Source of the DNA: Oscillospiraceae bacterium
Lineage (GTDB): Bacteria; Bacillota; Clostridia; Oscillospirales; Ruminococcaceae
Length of the DNA stretch: 59,835 nucleotides
Direction: 5' to 3'
NCBI GenBank assembly: GCA_017468365.1
Contig: JAFUIS010000012.1
Location: 1-59,835, forward strand
A program made the translations under genes and the position numbers. The notes below the pieces were generated by a model that worked only from the letters and a program-made list of their open reading frames with translations, ran no database searches and was not told the DNA's origin. Below, one piece after another: positions 8,971-16,845 of the stretch. The stretch's first letter is position 1. Each line of letters begins with the position of its first letter.

Positions 8971-9047
8971 CGCGGGGTAGAGCAGCTCGGTAGCTCGTCG
9001 GGCTCATAACCCGGAGGCCGTAGGTTCAAATCCTTCCCCCGCAACCA
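8971..9047 (+). tRNA. Initiator tRNA-fMet (anticodon CAT)
   Basis: A 77-base cloverleaf with encoded CCA. Two initiator hallmarks are visible: the mismatched first acceptor pair (C1 with A72) and three consecutive G:C pairs in the anticodon stem (GGG CTCATAA CCC). The T-loop reads GGTTCAAATCC. Confidence 0.96.
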
Positions 9048-9048
9048 G

Positions 9049-9085
9049 AAAAAATCCCTCGGACAATGGTCCGGGGGATTTTTTG
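9049..9085 (+). terminator. Terminator after initiator tRNA
   Basis: The stem AATCCC-CGGAC / GTCCG-GGGATT is followed by TTTTTTG. It may also end the convergent gene at 9091. Confidence 0.85.
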
Positions 9086-9090
9086 TTGTA

Positions 9091-9891
9091 TTATTTTTCG
9101 TTTTTGTCTTCGCTTTTCTCTTCTTCGGAATAATTCACAAGAAACTTCTCGACAAATTTGTTTTCGATTTTTTTATAGCCGCCAACGGCTCCGTTTTCGA
9201 TTTTTTTATAACCGTTCACAACACCGTTCTCAATTGCTTTATATCCTTCGGTCACGGTTTCTGCGATTTTTTCGTTGATTTCAATAATTTTGGATTTTGC
9301 CATATTAATTCGCTTTCCTCCAATCAAATTTAGTCCCAATAAAAATACTGATAAGTAAACTGCTGTTCCGGTCGCTCCATTGAAAATCTTGATTTCCATT
9401 TCGGTAAGTCCTTCAAACGTTGCGAGCATCGTTCTCTGAAGCGAAAAAATCGATACCAGCGCGTCTGCGAAAGAAACGTTCCTTAAAGTTTTGGTGATAT
9501 AAAAATCTTTTCTGCCGGCTTTAATAAGATTGATGATCGCCAGAACTATTTTTGTAAACGCATAAAGAGCGATTGTGATAGCTACGATAATATTCTGTTC
9601 GGTTCCGCGGTTTTCTTCAAACGAAAGATAGGTTATTCCAGCAAGACAAACAGAAAGAATCATAAAGATCACACCGGTGAATCTCATCGAAAAGATTTCT
9701 TTTGAAAAGTCTCCCATGCACTTTTGTTTGATCCTGAGCAGGGAAAATCTTACGACACTGAGAACAGTGTAATAAAACGCAAGCGAAACGAGCCACCATG
9801 AATGATAGCTGATACCGAGATATGCGTTATATACCGCAAACGAAAAGTTTATCAAAAAACTTATCATCGTAAGTTTTAAAAGTCTTTCCAT
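9091..9891 (-). CDS. Membrane protein with C-terminal tandem amphipathic repeat
   Basis: A hypothetical protein of 266 residues. The first 190 residues hold about six hydrophobic segments in three pairs, with a charged loop SLLRIKQKCMGDFSKEIF after the second. The last 75 residues are different: three near-copies of an 11-residue unit (GYKAIENGVVN, GYKKIENGAVG, GYKKIENKFVE), then an acidic tail. The repeat looks like an amphipathic helix or membrane-surface segment. I do not recognise a characterised family. The gene stands alone, convergent with the initiator tRNA. Confidence 0.75.
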   Translation of the reverse strand: MERLLKLTMISFLINFSFAVYNAYLGISYHSWWLVSLAFYYTVLSVVRFSLLRIKQKCMGDFSKEIFSMRFTGVIFMILSVCLAGITYLSFEENRGTEQNIIVAITIALYAFTKIVLAIINLIKAGRKDFYITKTLRNVSFADALVSIFSLQRTMLATFEGLTEMEIKIFNGATGTAVYLSVFLLGLNLIGGKRINMAKSKIIEINEKIAETVTEGYKAIENGVVNGYKKIENGAVGGYKKIENKFVEKFLVNYSEEEKSEDKNEK

Positions 9892-10051
9892 TGTGCCGCA
9901 TTCCTTTCATAAATCATCTTTTCGACTTATCAATAATAACTTTTTTCTCCCGTGAAAAAGAACAACAAGATTTTGTAAAAATGTCGATTTGAAAAATAGG
10001 CAAAATTATTTTATTTATGCGCAAAAAAGGACAAATTTTATCTTTACCCAC

Positions 10052-10081
10052 TTGACAATATAAAGCCCCTGCAATTATAAT
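10052..10081 (+). promoter_or_regulatory. Predicted promoter of the YitT-family gene
   Basis: A consensus TTGACA at 10052-10057 and TATAAT at 10076-10081 are separated by 18 bases. Transcription would start about 95 bases before the coding region, leaving a structured leader. The rest of 9892-10051 shows nothing recognisable. Confidence 0.7.
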
Positions 10082-10092
10082 AGCAGATGTAT

Positions 10093-10150
10093 TAGGCGAA
10101 AGCCTCGATCCACGTTTGTCAGGGAAAATTTCTCGGCAAACGTTTTTTTA
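10093..10150 (+). promoter_or_regulatory. Leader hairpins with terminator-like element (possible attenuator)
   Basis: Two stems lie in the leader. The first is a small GGC-GAAA-GCC hairpin at about 10095-10104. The second has ACGTTTGTC at 10112-10120 pairing with GGCAAACGT at 10135-10143, followed directly by seven Ts. This has the form of an intrinsic terminator placed between promoter and gene. No T-box, B12, c-di-GMP, fluoride or other riboswitch motif that I know is present. Confidence 0.5.
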
Positions 10151-10181
10151 TAGCTGATTAAAATCGAAAGGAAAATTCAAG

Positions 10182-11069
10182 ATGGACCAGAAACAGAGCC
10201 TTTGGCAAAAAGTATTTCCGTTTTTATGCATTATTTTCGGTAATATCATTTATGCCCTGACAATCAAACTTTTTGTCCTTCCTTCCGGAATCGCTCTCGG
10301 AGGAACCACCGGTATCGCGCTTATTATCGAAAACTTTTTCGGAATTCCGATTTCCGCATTCGTTCTCGTTTTTAATATTGTAATGCTTTGCGTCGGATAT
10401 CTCATTCTCGGAAAAGCTTTTGCAATGACCACCATTCTCAGCTCTTTCTGCTACCCCGTTTTCCTTGAAATATCCAACCGCATTTTCGGAGATTATTATC
10501 TCACCGATGACGTTTTTCTTTGTTCCGTTCTCGGCGGTGTAGGAATCGGCTTTGCGCTCGGACTTGTAATCCGTTCCGGAGCTTCCACAGGCGGTATGGA
10601 TATTCCTCCCCTTGTGCTCAACAAACTTTTCCATATTCCGGTTTCTACCAGCCTTTATGCAATGGATTTTGTCGTTGTAATTCTTCTTGCTATGTTCAAA
10701 TCCATGGATCTTATTCTTTACGGAATAGTCTTCACATTTGTTTATACTTTCTTCCTTGACAAAACCCTTGTTCTCGGAAAATCCAGAACCGAGATAAAAA
10801 TCGTTACAAGGAAAGCCCAGGAAGTTACTGATGCTATCCTTACTGAAATCGACCGCGGCGTAACCCTTCTTCATGCCGAAACCGGTTACAAACATTATGA
10901 AACCGAAGTTGTTATGTCCATTGTTTCCAACCGTGAAATTGCAAAAGTTGAGCGCCTTGCTCACCGCATAGATCCCAAATGCTTCATCATTATCAGCCGT
11001 GTTTCCGAAGTTCGCGGAAGAGGCTTTTCCTCCGCCAGAAAATACAAAAAACGTCCGGAAGAAATGTAA
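10182..11069 (+). CDS. YitT-family membrane protein
   Basis: A protein of 295 residues. The N-terminal 200 residues are a five- or six-helix YitT membrane domain (IALGGTTGIALIIE; VIRSGASTGGMDIPPL), and the C-terminal 80 residues form a cytosolic DUF2179 domain (DRGVTLLHAETGYKHYETEV...ISRVSEVRGRGFS). The biochemical function of this family is unknown; transport has been suggested. The start follows GAAAGGAAAATTCAAG. The unusual feature is the leader with a terminator-like hairpin, which suggests conditional expression. Confidence 0.9.
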   Translation: MDQKQSLWQKVFPFLCIIFGNIIYALTIKLFVLPSGIALGGTTGIALIIENFFGIPISAFVLVFNIVMLCVGYLILGKAFAMTTILSSFCYPVFLEISNRIFGDYYLTDDVFLCSVLGGVGIGFALGLVIRSGASTGGMDIPPLVLNKLFHIPVSTSLYAMDFVVVILLAMFKSMDLILYGIVFTFVYTFFLDKTLVLGKSRTEIKIVTRKAQEVTDAILTEIDRGVTLLHAETGYKHYETEVVMSIVSNREIAKVERLAHRIDPKCFIIISRVSEVRGRGFSSARKYKKRPEEM

Positions 11070-11077
11070 TTTGAATA

Positions 11078-11116
11078 ATAAAAAACCCCCTGCCAAAAGG
11101 CAGGGGATTTTTTTAT
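11078..11116. terminator. Bidirectional terminator after the YitT gene
   Basis: CCCCTGCC-AAAA-GGCAGGGG is flanked by A6 and T7 tracts. It separates the YitT gene from a converging gene remnant. Confidence 0.88.
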
Positions 11117-11124
11117 TTGAAAAA

Positions 11125-11200
11125 TTATTTCTTTTTCTTGATTTTGTTGAGCTTTTTGTTAAGGGAAAGTCTGCCTTCGGGAGCATCGATATCGAACCAG
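11125..11200 (-). pseudogene. C-terminal remnant of an unidentified minus-strand gene
   Basis: A minus-strand frame reads about 25 residues (NWFDIDAPEGRLSL, then a Lys-rich tail NKKLNKIKKKK) to a TAA at 11125, next to the shared terminator. It has the look of a real protein C-terminus, but the frame upstream runs directly into the plus-strand kinase sequence. The rest of the gene is therefore missing. The junction lies near 11198-11205. This could be a natural deletion or an assembly join. The gene family is not recognised. Confidence 0.45.
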
Positions 11201-11790
11201 TTGAGAACTGCAAACGCGCATGCATCGCTGCAAAAGCAAAGGGCGTTAAGGTTTCCTGCGACCTCAACTACCGCGGAAAACTCTGGACCCGTGAACAGGC
11301 CCGCAAAGCAATGACCGAACTTTGCCGGTATGTTGACGTCTGCATTTCCAATGAAGAAGACGCAAAAGACATTTTCGGAATCGAAGCGGAAGATACCGAT
11401 ATCTACGGCGGTAAACTCAACCACGAAGGATACAAATCCGTTGCAAAACAGCTTGCCGACAAATTCGGATTTGAAAAAGTTGCAATCACCCTTCGTTCCT
11501 CCATTTCCGCAAGCGACAACGACTGGGCAGGTATGCTCTATGACGGTGAAAATTACTGCTTCAGCAAAACCTATAACCTTCGCATTGTTGACCGAGTAGG
11601 CGGCGGCGACTCTTTCGGCGGCGGTCTTATCTATGCTCTTCTCAGCGGTAAATCCACCCAGGATGCTATCAACTTTGCGGTTGCAGCCTCCGCACTCAAA
11701 CATTCCATTGAAGGCGACTATAACCGTATTTCCGTAGCAGAAGTTGAAAAACTTGCCGGCGGCGATGCTTCCGGCCGTGTACAGAGATAA
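11200..11790 (+). pseudogene. PfkB-family sugar kinase (KDG kinase-like), N-terminus missing
   Basis: The frame holds the C-terminal two thirds (about 195 residues) of a ribokinase/PfkB kinase. ENCKRACIAAKAKGVKVSCDLNYRGKLW is family sequence, and the ATP-binding and catalytic block is DRVGGGDSFGGGLIYALLSG, the PfkB signature with the catalytic Asp. The DLNYRxKLW motif is typical of 2-dehydro-3-deoxygluconate kinases. The first roughly 110-120 residues with the substrate site are absent, and the sequence before residue E in ENCKRAC belongs to a different gene on the opposite strand. An in-frame ATG exists at 10999 but lies inside the YitT gene, so it is not a natural start. The kinase is almost surely non-functional as shown. 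Confidence 0.75.
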
Positions 11791-11809
11791 TTCAAAACAT
11801 GCTCAAACA

Positions 11810-11845
11810 AAAACCCCGTGCTCATTTTGAGCACGGGGTTTTTTG
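11810..11845. terminator. Terminator between kinase remnant and HD gene
   Basis: CCCCGTGCTCATTTTGAGCACGGGG (25 bases; stem arms of ten) is flanked by A5 and T6 and acts in both directions. The same GTGCTCATTTTGAGCAC core recurs in the terminator at 16803-16836. Confidence 0.88.
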
Positions 11846-12397
11846 TTAACCGAATATTTTTATTGTAAGTTCACAATATTCTTCATAAGCTGCAGTATCT
11901 TTAAGTTCAGAAAGAGTATCTATAAAACTTTTATAATACCATGCATGCTCATTCTTATCTTTCTGGTTGAATCTGTTCCAGAGTTCATCGCCAAGTTTAT
12001 TGTAATCTCTGTATATTGCCCTGATGTTTGAAAGCTTATCGGAAAGAGCGATTATTTTTTCTTTTATATCCGCTTTACAGCGAAGATAATCAATTGTTTC
12101 CTGCTTACGAATTTTCCAGGTTTGTTCCGGCGGAAGGTTTTCTCTTTTATCTTCGGAATCACTTTCAATCAACCTGAGAACTTCGTTTCCAAATTCAATT
12201 CTGATTTCATCCGCAGTTACTGAAGTATCCTCAAGTGTATCATGAAGAATTGCGGCAGCTATGACATTTTCATCATCTGTAATTGAAGCTGCAATCGCAC
12301 CCGCTTCCATCGGATGTACGATATATGGAATTTTTGTACCTTTTCTAAAATTGCCGTAATGTGCTTTTGAAGCAAATATCATTGCCTTTTCAATCAT
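11846..12397 (-). CDS. HD-domain (p)ppGpp hydrolase-like protein (MESH1/SpoT-like)
   Basis: A protein of 183 residues consisting of one HD phosphohydrolase domain with the RelA/SpoT/MESH1 motif set: the metal His in AHYGNFRKGTKIPYIVHPME, the HD pair in AAAILHDTLEDTSVT, and a later Asp in ALSDKLSNIRAI. It lacks the synthetase and ACT/TGS domains. By family it would hydrolyse ppGpp or a related nucleotide such as NADPH. It lies directly after the PTS IIC gene and may be co-transcribed with it. Confidence 0.83.
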   Translation of the reverse strand: MIEKAMIFASKAHYGNFRKGTKIPYIVHPMEAGAIAASITDDENVIAAAILHDTLEDTSVTADEIRIEFGNEVLRLIESDSEDKRENLPPEQTWKIRKQETIDYLRCKADIKEKIIALSDKLSNIRAIYRDYNKLGDELWNRFNQKDKNEHAWYYKSFIDTLSELKDTAAYEEYCELTIKIFG

Positions 12398-12409
12398 ATA
12401 AAAAACCTT

Positions 12410-13480
12410 TCAGCTTTGAAGCTTCATGTCTCCGTCTTTGATAAATTTCATCTTTTTCATGATAAAATAGAAAACATAGGAAAGCACCGCCGGAAGAACA
12501 AAATAGCAAAGGAGCATACCTATCCACATATTGCTTCCTCCACCCATATCCGAAAGAGTTCCGAGAGGTCCCACAAGGCCGCAGGTTCCCATTCCGGCAG
12601 AAACTCCGGTACATTCCAGTTTAAAAACAAGTGTGCTTATAGGGCCGGTAAAGGCAGACGCAAGCGTCGGAGGAATCCATATAAGCGGCTTTTTTATGAT
12701 ATTGCTCATCTGGAGCATCGATGTTCCAAGTCCCTGAGCAAAAAATCCGCCCCATCCGTTATCAGCAAAACTTATGACCGCAAATCCTATCATCTGGGCA
12801 CAGCATCCTGCTGTTGCGGCACCGCCTGCAATTCCGCTTATGCCGATCATTGCGCATATTGCCGCTGACGAAATAGGAAGAGTAAGAATCATGCCAACGA
12901 CCACCGCAATTATAATACCCATAAGAAGAGGCTGCATTTCTGTTGCGGTGTTGATAAAATCTCCAAGATAATACATTATGTAGGCAACTGCCGGACAGAT
13001 AAGTTTTGCAACTGCATAACCTGCAATTATTGTGACGGTAGGTGTTACCAGAATATCTACTTTTGTCTTTTTTGAAACAAGCATTCCGATTTCAACGGCA
13101 ATAATTGCCGCAACATAAGCTCCTGCGGGACCCGCAGTATAGGCAATCGTGTTTCCGTCAGAAAGAAGGATTGTTGCTCCGAGCGAATAAGAAAGACTTC
13201 CCACTGCGGCGCAGGAAAACATTACAAGCGGATCCGCCTTAAGTGAATACGCAATTGCAACGCCTATTGCCATTCCAGAAGCACCCTGGGCAAAAGTTTT
13301 CATCTCAGAAAAAAATCCACCAATCGCATTTACAAAAGCGTTCGAAATGTAATCCGGTCCGAGATACGTTCCAAGAGTTCCGAAAATCGTTCCAATCAAA
13401 AGGGACGCAAAAAGACCGAGTGCCATTGCAGACATAGCATCAATAAAATACTTTTTTGCATATTTTTTCAGATTTTTCAA
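12410..13480 (-). CDS. PTS-type transporter subunit IIC (PTS_EIIC_2 family)
   Basis: A polytopic membrane protein of 356 residues, rich in Gly and Ala, with about ten hydrophobic segments. The sequence ADPLVMFSCAAVGSLSYSLG, the LPISSAAICAMIGISGIAGGAATAGCCAQMIGFAV block (positions about 200-235) and VGPLGTLSDMGGG fit the PTS_EIIC_2 family. These proteins lack adjacent IIA/IIB partners in many genomes, as here, so sugar phosphotransfer is uncertain. The start is a TTG at 13478-13480; GGGAG lies ten bases before it, while the nearby ATG is out of frame. Confidence 0.8.
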   Translation of the reverse strand: MKNLKKYAKKYFIDAMSAMALGLFASLLIGTIFGTLGTYLGPDYISNAFVNAIGGFFSEMKTFAQGASGMAIGVAIAYSLKADPLVMFSCAAVGSLSYSLGATILLSDGNTIAYTAGPAGAYVAAIIAVEIGMLVSKKTKVDILVTPTVTIIAGYAVAKLICPAVAYIMYYLGDFINTATEMQPLLMGIIIAVVVGMILTLPISSAAICAMIGISGIAGGAATAGCCAQMIGFAVISFADNGWGGFFAQGLGTSMLQMSNIIKKPLIWIPPTLASAFTGPISTLVFKLECTGVSAGMGTCGLVGPLGTLSDMGGGSNMWIGMLLCYFVLPAVLSYVFYFIMKKMKFIKDGDMKLQS

Positions 13481-13597
13481 CGTTTTTCATCTCCCAAACT
13501 TTGTTTGCAATTATATTTTATCACTTTATTCAATGCATTGCAAAATTTTTTAATTAATAATATAATATAAATATGATATTTTGCGGAGGAATAATTA

Positions 13598-14311
13598 ATG
13601 AAACCTTTTATCGGTATTTTACCTTCCTACACTTATGAAGCAAAACAAATTTTTCTTAACAAATCATATCTTGATGAAATAATGGCATCCGGAGCTGTCC
13701 CCTGTGTTCTTCCTCTTACTTCTGATGAGGAAACTATCTCCGAAATTCTTTCTCATATAGACGGTATTATCTTTTCCGGCGGCTCGGATATCAATCCCAA
13801 CTATTACGGAAAAGAAGATACCGGAAAAAGCAAGGAAATAAATCCTCTCCGTGATGAATGTGAAGAAATTTATATAAAAATTGCTCTTAAAAAAGATATG
13901 CCCATTCTCGGAATCTGTCGCGGAATGCAGGCTCTTAACGTTTTCTGCGGCGGAAGTCTTATAGAAGATATACCCTCAGAATATAAAATTGAAACCATCC
14001 ATAATCTGGAAAAACCGGATATTGCTTTCCACAAAATAACCGTTCTTCCCGATACTCCCCTTGCAGATATCATCGGCGCCGGAGTCCATACCGTAAACAG
14101 CTATCATCATCAGGCTGTGGATTCCCTTGCTCCTTATTTCAGCATTGCGGCGGTTTCCGAAGACGGAATCACCGAATCCATTTTTCGTAATGACAAACGT
14201 TTTGTCCTCGGCGTTCAGTGGCATCCCGAACGCGACCACATCCAGGCGGAATGCAATAAAATTATTATTGACAGATTTGTCGAAATCTGTTCCTCTTTGA
14301 AAGGCGAATGA
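13598..14311 (+). CDS. Class I glutamine amidotransferase-like hydrolase (peptidase C26, PuuD-like)
   Basis: A protein of 237 residues of the gamma-glutamyl-gamma-aminobutyrate hydrolase family. The nucleophile elbow is LGICRGMQALNVFCGG (Cys at about 108), the catalytic His-Glu is in VLGVQWHPERD near the C-terminus, and SGGSDINPNYYG is a family motif. It hydrolyses gamma-glutamyl bonds, for instance gamma-Glu-GABA in putrescine use; no other puu genes are nearby, so the substrate is open. GCGGAGGA precedes the ATG. The SDR gene follows one base after the stop, so they form an operon. Confidence 0.9.
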   Translation: MKPFIGILPSYTYEAKQIFLNKSYLDEIMASGAVPCVLPLTSDEETISEILSHIDGIIFSGGSDINPNYYGKEDTGKSKEINPLRDECEEIYIKIALKKDMPILGICRGMQALNVFCGGSLIEDIPSEYKIETIHNLEKPDIAFHKITVLPDTPLADIIGAGVHTVNSYHHQAVDSLAPYFSIAAVSEDGITESIFRNDKRFVLGVQWHPERDHIQAECNKIIIDRFVEICSSLKGE

Positions 14312-14312
14312 T

Positions 14313-15089
14313 ATGAAAAAAACTGCACTGATAACCGGAGCGTCCTGCGGTATCGGATATGAATTTGCAAAGATTTTTGCAAAAAATAAAATAAACGTTG
14401 TTCTTGTTGCAAGAAGCAAGGATAAACTGGAACGCATAAAATCCGAACTTGAAAAAGAATACGGAATTTCTGCATACGTTTATCCCAAAGATCTTCTTGC
14501 CGATAATTCCGCAAAAGAACTTTTTAATCAGCTTAAAACCGACGGCATCACTGTTGATTATCTTGTGAACAACGCCGGTTTCGGTGATAACCACGCATAT
14601 ACCGAAACTGAATGGAAGACCCATGAAGATATGGTAAAACTCAACGTTCTTTCGCTTATGGAACTTTGCCACCTTTTTGGAAAAGAAATGTGCGAAAGAA
14701 AATACGGAAAGATACTCAACGTTTCTTCCCTTGCCGCTTTTACCGGCGGACCATATATGTCCGTTTATTATGCCACAAAAGCTTTTGTTCTCTCTTTTTC
14801 TGAAGGAATAGCAGAGGAATTCAGAAAAAGTGGCGTGACAGTTACCTGTCTTTGCCCCGGTCCCACCGAAAGCAACTTCGGAACGGTTTCCGATTTCGGA
14901 AAATCCAACGCATTTAAATATCTCGGCGTTGCAAAGGCAAAAAGTGTCGCTGAAAAAGGATATAAAGCAATGATGAGAGGAAAAAGTCTTGTTTATCACG
15001 GTTTTAACGTAAAATCCATGGCTTTTCTCACAAGATTCTCACCCAGAAGCTTAAATACAAAGGTTTCTGCTTTTATGGACAAGCATTGA
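14313..15089 (+). CDS. Short-chain dehydrogenase/reductase
   Basis: A classical SDR of 258 residues. The NAD(P)-binding motif TGASCGIGYEFA is at residues 8-19, NNAGF at about 86, the catalytic Ser in LNVSSLAAFTGG and the Tyr-x3-Lys in YYATKAF. After the active site comes CPGPTESNF. Arg and Lys residues after the second strand (VARSKDKL) suggest NADPH preference. The substrate is unknown. It is co-transcribed with the C26 hydrolase. Confidence 0.92.
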   Translation: MKKTALITGASCGIGYEFAKIFAKNKINVVLVARSKDKLERIKSELEKEYGISAYVYPKDLLADNSAKELFNQLKTDGITVDYLVNNAGFGDNHAYTETEWKTHEDMVKLNVLSLMELCHLFGKEMCERKYGKILNVSSLAAFTGGPYMSVYYATKAFVLSFSEGIAEEFRKSGVTVTCLCPGPTESNFGTVSDFGKSNAFKYLGVAKAKSVAEKGYKAMMRGKSLVYHGFNVKSMAFLTRFSPRSLNTKVSAFMDKH

Positions 15090-15117
15090 CAATGCTGTAA
15101 AGTAATTAAACTTCACA

Positions 15118-15152
15118 ATAAAAAAAGACCGGCAAAACCGGTCTTTTTTTAT
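15118..15152. terminator. Bidirectional terminator between SDR and trpB
   Basis: GACCGG-CAAAA-CCGGTC is flanked by A7 and T7. It serves both converging genes. Confidence 0.9.
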
Positions 15153-15155
15153 TGT

Positions 15156-16388
15156 TTATTCAAAATATTTTTCGCCGAGTCCGTATTTTTCAACTACAAA
15201 GTCCATATCTTTGTCGCCGCGTCCGGAAAGGTTTACGAGTATAGAACCTGTATCGTGTTCTCTTGCATATTTCATTGCAAAAGCAACCGCATGAGCACTT
15301 TCTACCGCAGGAATGATTCCTTCAAAACGGCAAAGTTTATAGAACGCCTCTATCGCCTCTTCATCACTGATAGCGACGTAGTTTACCCTGCCCACATCAC
15401 GAAGGAATGCATGCTCGGGTCCGACAGACGGATAGTCAAGGCCGCTGGCAATAGAATAAACAGGGCTGGGATCGCCGTTTTCATCCTGAAGAAGATAACT
15501 GTTGAATCCATGGAGAATGCCTGGTTTTCCGTAAGACATGGAAGCGGCATTGTCACCGACGTTTCCGCCTCTTCCAAGAGGCTCTACGCCATAGATATCT
15601 ACCGGATCGCCGAGGAACGGAACAAACATACCAATGGAGTTTGAACCGCCGCCTACACATGCTGCAACAGCGTCGGGCATGATACCTGTCATTTCAAGAA
15701 ACTGCTCTCTTGCTTCGATACCGACGATGGACTGGAAGTCACGAACCATTTTCGGGAACGGATGAGGACCCACGACGGAGCCGATGCAATAGATAGCATC
15801 TTTATATTCGTGCATATATGCTTCAAAAGCGGCGTCAACAGCCTCTTTAAGGGTTTTAAGTCCGCTGGTGACCGGAATTACGTTTGCACCGAGAAGTTTC
15901 ATTCTGGTTACGTTAGGAGCCTGCTTTTCAATATCAACTTCGCCCATATAAACGTCACATTCAAGTCCGAAATAAGCAGCCGCGGTGGCAATGGCAACAC
16001 CGTGAGAACCTGCGCCGGTTTCTGCTATAAGCTTTTTCTTGCCCATATATTTTGCAAGAAGTCCCTCGCCCATGCAGTGGTTTATTTTATGAGCACCGGT
16101 ATGGTTAAGGTCTTCCCTTTTAAGATAGATCTGGCATTTGCCGAGGTGGTTGGAAAGTCTTTCGCAGTGGTAAACCGGGGTGGCTCTTCCCTGAAATTCT
16201 TTTCTGATGCGGCGAAGTTCGTTGATGAACTGCGCGCTGTGGCAAATGGTTTCATAAGCATCGTCTATTTCTTTGAATGCGGGAATAAGTTCATCGGGAA
16301 TGAACTGTCCGCCGTAAGTTCCGAAAAATCCTTCTTTGTTGGGGTAATCTTTAAGATAACGGTCAAAATCTTTATAGCTCATATACAT
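15156..16388 (-). CDS. trpB: Tryptophan synthase beta chain
   Basis: A PLP enzyme of 410 residues that condenses indole with serine to form tryptophan. The PLP lysine is in [14 protein letters not shown], the phosphate-binding loop is [12 protein letters not shown], and the N-terminus [20 protein letters not shown] is the TrpB1 type. No trpA or other trp gene is adjacent, so it probably runs on imported or salvaged indole, or pairs with a TrpA encoded elsewhere. The gene is led by a tryptophan T-box (16470-16740) and therefore responds to uncharged tRNA-Trp. AAGGA precedes the ATG. Confidence 0.96.
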   Translation of the reverse strand: MYMSYKDFDRYLKDYPNKEGFFGTYGGQFIPDELIPAFKEIDDAYETICHSAQFINELRRIRKEFQGRATPVYHCERLSNHLGKCQIYLKREDLNHTGAHKINHCMGEGLLAKYMGKKKLIAETGAGSHGVAIATAAAYFGLECDVYMGEVDIEKQAPNVTRMKLLGANVIPVTSGLKTLKEAVDAAFEAYMHEYKDAIYCIGSVVGPHPFPKMVRDFQSIVGIEAREQFLEMTGIMPDAVAACVGGGSNSIGMFVPFLGDPVDIYGVEPLGRGGNVGDNAASMSYGKPGILHGFNSYLLQDENGDPSPVYSIASGLDYPSVGPEHAFLRDVGRVNYVAISDEEAIEAFYKLCRFEGIIPAVESAHAVAFAMKYAREHDTGSILVNLSGRGDKDMDFVVEKYGLGEKYFE

Positions 16389-16469
16389 AGTAATTAATTC
16401 CTTTCAAAATAAATTTGTTTTTTCAAAATTATTTTAAAATGCGCCATCGTTTCATAAATTTTACCTCCG

Positions 16470-16740
16470 AAAATAAAAAACGCCTTTGTCCCCTATCAAA
16501 AAACAGGACAAAGACAAAAATCTCTGCGGTGCCACCTGAATTGGCAAAAGCCCACTTTACGGATACTGACATATCCACCCGGTATGATAACGGTCCGGTT
16601 CCGACAGCCATTACTTGCAGAAACGCTTTCCTGCTGCCCTCATGAGTCCATTCATTTTTACTAAAGCTATGGCAATCGCACCGCCTGCCACTCTCTTTGA
16701 ACCGCCGTAAAAACTACTATTCTCAATCATCGGTTTATTA
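16470..16740 (-). promoter_or_regulatory. T-box leader, tryptophan-specific
   Basis: Read on the minus strand, the leader has an AGAGAGTGG stretch near 16690 in stem I, a specifier region with GAATGGACTC in which TGG (Trp) sits at 16648-16650, the conserved T-box AGGTGGCACCGC at 16526-16537, and then a terminator hairpin CTTTGTCC / GGACAAAG at 16481-16513 ending in a T tract. Uncharged tRNA-Trp would stabilise the antiterminator and turn on trpB. Confidence 0.93.
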
Positions 16741-16750
16741 ATATAAGTTA

Positions 16751-16779
16751 TTTATACCACCATAATACGCTTTTGTCAA
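16751..16779 (-). promoter_or_regulatory. Predicted promoter of the T-box/trpB transcript
   Basis: On the minus strand TTGACA (16774-16779) and TATAAA (16751-16756) are spaced by 17 bases, just upstream of the T-box. Confidence 0.75.
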
Positions 16780-16802
16780 GTAAATCGCTAAAATATTTCA
16801 AT

Positions 16803-16836
16803 AAAAAAGCGGTGCTCATTTTGAGCACCGCTTAAA
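16803..16836 (-). terminator. Terminator after eutBC
   Basis: AAGCGGTGCTC-ATTT-TGAGCACCGCTT is followed on the minus strand by TTTTTTA. It separates eutC from the trpB promoter. Confidence 0.85.
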
Positions 16837-16845
16837 TTATGTACC

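Noticed and set aside
10999-11199. Kinase gene starting at ATG 10999
   Set aside because: This part overlaps the YitT gene, a terminator and the reverse of another gene's tail; it encodes no kinase sequence.
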